Source: Ancylobacter rudongensis
GTDB taxonomy: Bacteria > Pseudomonadota > Alphaproteobacteria > Rhizobiales > Xanthobacteraceae
Assembly (NCBI RefSeq): GCF_900100155.1
Contig: NZ_FMTP01000005.1
Span: 303,327-367,326, forward strand
Length of the DNA stretch: 64,000 nucleotides
Reading direction: 5' to 3'
The notes beneath the pieces were generated by a model that ran no database searches, was not told the origin of the DNA, and worked only from the letters and a program-made list of their open reading frames with translations. The position numbers were made by a program, and so were the translations under genes. This document shows positions 61,104 through 64,000 of the stretch, piece by piece (the stretch's first letter is position 1; every line of letters starts with the position of its first letter).

Positions 61104-62468
61104 TTGACCGACCCCGATTCCCCCGACCGCGAAGCCAACCGCTTTTCCGCCCGTGCCCTGCGCTATGCCCGCGTCGGCACCAGTGTCGGCGGGGTCGCTG
61201 CCCGCATGGCCGGCACCAGGCTGTTCGGCAATAGCGGGACGCAGGGCGACGCCGCGGCGCTGGCCGCCGCGCTGGGCGGGCTGAAGGGCCCGATCATGAA
61301 GGTCGCCCAGCTGATGGCGACCATCCCCGACGCGCTGCCGCCGGAATACGCCAAGGAACTCGCCACCCTGCAGAACCAGGCGCCGCCGATGGGCTGGGCC
61401 TTCGTCAAGCGCCGGATGATGGCGGAGCTGGGCCCGGACTGGATGGCGCGCTTCCTCTCCTTCGACAAGGAGCCCGCCGCCGCCGCCTCGCTCGGCCAGG
61501 TCCACCGTGCCCGCGCGCTGGATGGCACGGCGCTGGCGGTGAAGCTGCAATATCCCGACATGCAGTCGGCGGTGGAGGCGGACCTGCAGCAGCTCGGCCT
61601 GCTGCTGTCCATCCACCGCCGCATGGACCCGGCGATCGACACGACAGAGATCGCCGAGGAAATCGGTGCCCGGGTGCGCGAGGAACTCGACTACAAGCGC
61701 GAGGCCGCCCATGCCGGGCTCTACGCCGCGATGCTGGCACAGGCGCCGATGGTGCGGGTGCCGCGCGTCCATCCCGACCTCTCCACCGGCCGGCTGCTGA
61801 CGCTGGACTGGCTGGAAGGGCGCCGTCTGCTCGATTTCGTCGACCATTCGCTTGATGAGCGCAACGCCATCGCCCGTGCCATGTTCGCCGCCTGGTGGCG
61901 GCCCTTCTCCCGCTTCGGCGTCATCCATGGCGACCCGCATCTGGGCAATTACACCGTGTTCGAGGAGGCGGGGCAGCCGGCGGGGATCAACCTGCTCGAC
62001 TATGGCTGCATCCGCATCTTCCCGCCCAGCTTCGTCGGCGGCGTGGTCGATCTCTATCGCGGCCTGCAGCAGGGCGATGACGCCCGCATCGTCCATGCCT
62101 ATGAGACCTGGGGTTTTCGCGGCCTCACCCGCGAACTGATCGACGTACTCAACATCTGGGCCCGCTTCATCTATGGCCCGCTGCTCGATGACCGCGTCCG
62201 CACCATCGCCGACGGCGTGGCGCCGGGCGAATATGGCCGGCGCGAGGCCTTCACCGTGCATCGCGCGCTGAAAGAGCAGGGCCCGGTACGGGTGCCGCGC
62301 GAATTCGTCTTCATGGACCGCGCCGCCATCGGCCTTGGCGGGGTGTTTTTGCACCTCAAGGCGGAGCTGAACTTCCACGCTCTGTTCGAGGAGGCGATCG
62401 CCGATTTCTCCACCGAGAGCGTGGCGGCGCGTCAAGGCGCCGCGCTGGCGGAGGCCGGACTGCGCTGA
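61104..62468 (+). CDS. ABC1/UbiB-family atypical kinase
   Basis: A 454-residue protein of the ABC1/AarF/UbiB family, linked to ubiquinone synthesis. Motifs: KGPIMKVAQLMATIPDALP (the KxGQ region, here KVAQ), AAASLGQVHRA (Ala-rich nucleotide loop), AVKLQYPD with the lysine, EELDYKREA, GDPHLGNY and LLDYGCIR with the metal-binding residues. The start is TTG at 61104 with GAGG at 5 bases; no in-frame ATG fits. Whether it phosphorylates anything is unknown. Confidence 0.9.
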   Translation: MTDPDSPDREANRFSARALRYARVGTSVGGVAARMAGTRLFGNSGTQGDAAALAAALGGLKGPIMKVAQLMATIPDALPPEYAKELATLQNQAPPMGWAFVKRRMMAELGPDWMARFLSFDKEPAAAASLGQVHRARALDGTALAVKLQYPDMQSAVEADLQQLGLLLSIHRRMDPAIDTTEIAEEIGARVREELDYKREAAHAGLYAAMLAQAPMVRVPRVHPDLSTGRLLTLDWLEGRRLLDFVDHSLDERNAIARAMFAAWWRPFSRFGVIHGDPHLGNYTVFEEAGQPAGINLLDYGCIRIFPPSFVGGVVDLYRGLQQGDDARIVHAYETWGFRGLTRELIDVLNIWARFIYGPLLDDRVRTIADGVAPGEYGRREAFTVHRALKEQGPVRVPREFVFMDRAAIGLGGVFLHLKAELNFHALFEEAIADFSTESVAARQGAALAEAGLR

Positions 62469-62556
62469 CCTGCCCCGGCGCGCGCCGTTGCCGGAAACGG
62501 CGTCTTCCGCTAAAGCGGAGCATCGCGCGCTCATTATTCTTTGGGAGGGGGTCGAC

Positions 62557-62850
62557 ATGGCCGATCACGGAGTGACCGAATACGCCAAGGCGGACGGCAA
62601 CGACTATGCCGAGCACCGCGGCACATATCACTTCTTCACCAAGATGACCCTGGTCAGCACGTTGGCCCTCTGCAGCTTCATGGTGTCCTTCGCCATTGGC
62701 GGCGCCAACGGGCACTGGGGCATCTTCACCATCGGCACGCTCGCCTCGATCGCGACCTGCGCCATCGGTCTCGCCTCGGAGGATGGCAAGCCCAAGCTGC
62801 AGTTCGCCCTGCTTGGCGTTCTGGTGCTTGCCCTGATCATCACGTCCTGA
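62557..62850 (+). CDS. aa3-type cytochrome c oxidase subunit IV family protein
   Basis: A 97-residue protein beginning MADHGVTEYAKADGNDYAEHRGTYHFF, as in the bacterial aa3 oxidase subunit IV family, followed by hydrophobic segments (LVSTLALCSFMVSFAI; IFTIGTLASIATCAIGLA; FALLGVLVLALII). A strong GGGAGGGGG ribosome site precedes the ATG. It sits 8 bases before pntA, the usual position in Hyphomicrobiales. Confidence 0.88.
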   Translation: MADHGVTEYAKADGNDYAEHRGTYHFFTKMTLVSTLALCSFMVSFAIGGANGHWGIFTIGTLASIATCAIGLASEDGKPKLQFALLGVLVLALIITS

Positions 62851-62858
62851 GAGCAGTT

Positions 62859-64000
62859 ATGCGTATCGCAATTGTCAAAGAGAGCTCTGCTTCGGAGCCA
62901 CGGGTTGCCGCGTCCGCCGACACGGTAAAGCGCTATGTCGGCTTAGGGGCGACGGTTGTTGTGGCTTCCGGGGCGGGGGTGGCGTCGGGGGTTGGTGACG
63001 GGGAGTATGAGGGCGCGGGGGCGACTGTGGTGGCGGATAACGCCGCGGCGGTGGCGGGGGCGGATATCGTGCTTGGCGTGCGCCGGCCGGAGGCGTCGGC
63101 GCTGAAGGGCATCAACCCCGGCGCGCTTGTCATCGCCATCGCCGACCCGCATGGCCATGAGGCGGCGCTCACCGAGATCGCCGGCACCGGCGCCTCGCTG
63201 TTCGCGATGGAGCTGATGCCGCGCATCACACGGGCGCAGGTGATGGACGTGCTGTCCTCTCAGGCGAACCTGGCCGGCTACCGCGCGGTGGTCGACGCGG
63301 CGGCCGAGTTCGGCCGGGCCTTCCCGATGATGATGACGGCGGCCGGCACCGTGCCGGCGGCGCGGGTGTTCGTGATGGGGGCGGGCGTGGCCGGCCTGCA
63401 GGCGATCGCCACGGCGCGGCGCCTCGGCGCGGTGGTCTCGGCCACCGATGTGCGCCCGGCGGCGAAGGAGCAGGTGGAATCCCTCGGCGCCAAGTTCATC
63501 GCGGTGGAGGACGAGGAGTTCAAGCAGGCGGAAACCGCGGGCGGCTACGCCAAGGCGATGTCGGCGGAGTACCAGGCCAAGCAGGCGGCGCTGACGGCGG
63601 CGCATATCGCCAAGCAGGACATCGTCATCACCACGGCGCTGATCCCCGGCCGGCCGGCGCCCAAGCTCGTTTCCGCCGACATGGTGGCGGCGATGAAGCC
63701 GGGCTCGATCCTGATCGACCTCGCGGTGGAGCGCGGCGGCAATGTCGAGGGCGCGGTGCCGGGCGAGGTCGCGACCACGGCGAACGGGGTCAAGATCGTC
63801 GGCCATCTCAACGTGCCGGGCCGGCTGGCGGCGACCGCCTCGCAGCTCTACGCCAAGAACCTCTACGCCTTCGTCGAGACGCTGATCGACAAGGGCAGCA
63901 AGGCGCTTGCCGTGAAGTGGGACGACGAGCTGGTGAAGGCGACGCTGCTGACCAAGGACGGGGCGGTGGTGCATCCGGGCTTCGCGCCGGCGGCGCCGGC
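62859..64000 (+). CDS. pntA: NAD(P) transhydrogenase subunit alpha (partial, runs off the window)
   Basis: The first 380 codons of the NAD-binding subunit of the proton-translocating transhydrogenase. Seen are MRIAIVKE at the start, then VFVMGAGVAGLQAIATARRLGA (Rossmann motif) and ATDVRPAAKEQVESLGAKF, with VITTALIPGRPAPKLV later. No stop occurs before the window ends. It follows the subunit IV-like gene by 8 bases. Codons in about 62940-63060 use GGG and GTT/GTG more than the neighbours. Confidence 0.95.
   Translation, partial: MRIAIVKESSASEPRVAASADTVKRYVGLGATVVVASGAGVASGVGDGEYEGAGATVVADNAAAVAGADIVLGVRRPEASALKGINPGALVIAIADPHGHEAALTEIAGTGASLFAMELMPRITRAQVMDVLSSQANLAGYRAVVDAAAEFGRAFPMMMTAAGTVPAARVFVMGAGVAGLQAIATARRLGAVVSATDVRPAAKEQVESLGAKFIAVEDEEFKQAETAGGYAKAMSAEYQAKQAALTAAHIAKQDIVITTALIPGRPAPKLVSADMVAAMKPGSILIDLAVERGGNVEGAVPGEVATTANGVKIVGHLNVPGRLAATASQLYAKNLYAFVETLIDKGSKALAVKWDDELVKATLLTKDGAVVHPGFAPAAP

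Overview
The window is GC-rich, densely coded chromosomal DNA from an alphaproteobacterium. Gene content points to the Hyphomicrobiales, most likely near the Xanthobacteraceae (an Ancylobacter/Starkeya/Xanthobacter-like genome). This rests on the ubiG / lysC-ptsP-prfA-prmC-DUF4167 neighbourhood, CpdR, the PhaR/PhaA/PhaB set, an IalB-family protein, and an aa3-oxidase subunit IV gene directly before pntA. The species assignment is inference. No phage, transposase, CRISPR array or rRNA operon was found; one tRNA (Val, GAC) is present.

Layout. 0-10 kb: leucine biosynthesis genes leuC, leuD and leuB, separated by a 44-residue membrane miniprotein, a minimal zincin protease, a cytochrome b561, a Rid-family protein, an RHH protein, and a glyoxalase-like / Tat subunit / GMC oxidoreductase operon. 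10-24 kb: isoprenoid synthase, mtgA, rpmF, the PHB genes phaR/phaA/phaB, an exporter, gloB with a cupin gene, an IalB-like protein, thpR, a MOSC protein and a repeat-rich DUF4167 protein. 24-36 kb: translation termination (prfA-prmC), PTS-Ntr enzyme I (ptsP), aspartokinase (lysC), ubiG, an MFS transporter, clpB and galU. 36-46 kb: a lytic transglycosylase, an SGNH-fold protein lacking its catalytic residues, and glutamate synthase (gltB, gltD). 46-54 kb: two secreted PepSY-like proteins, a small heat-shock gene with a ROSE-type RNA thermometer, hisN, a 1.7-kb non-coding region with three tandem small-RNA genes, an N-formylglutamate amidohydrolase, cpdR and tRNA-Val. 54-64 kb: an M3 oligopeptidase, an AraC regulator divergent from a Tat-exported metallo-hydrolase, an orphan DUF3445 (HODM-alpha-like) protein, an ABC1 kinase, and the start of pntA, which runs off the window.

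Most genes are housekeeping or central metabolism: Leu, Lys/Thr, His and Glu synthesis, ubiquinone, peptidoglycan, PHB storage and proteostasis. The least ordinary content is RNA-level. Three tandem sRNA copies (about 50.58-51.72 kb) share an identical UUUCCUCCCU anti-Shine-Dalgarno segment, and their 5' hairpins differ in sequence while keeping their pairing. The hsp20 leader folds as a ROSE thermometer behind an RpoH-like promoter. clpB has a leader with three hairpins. Many long antisense reading frames are GC-bias shadows and were left out.
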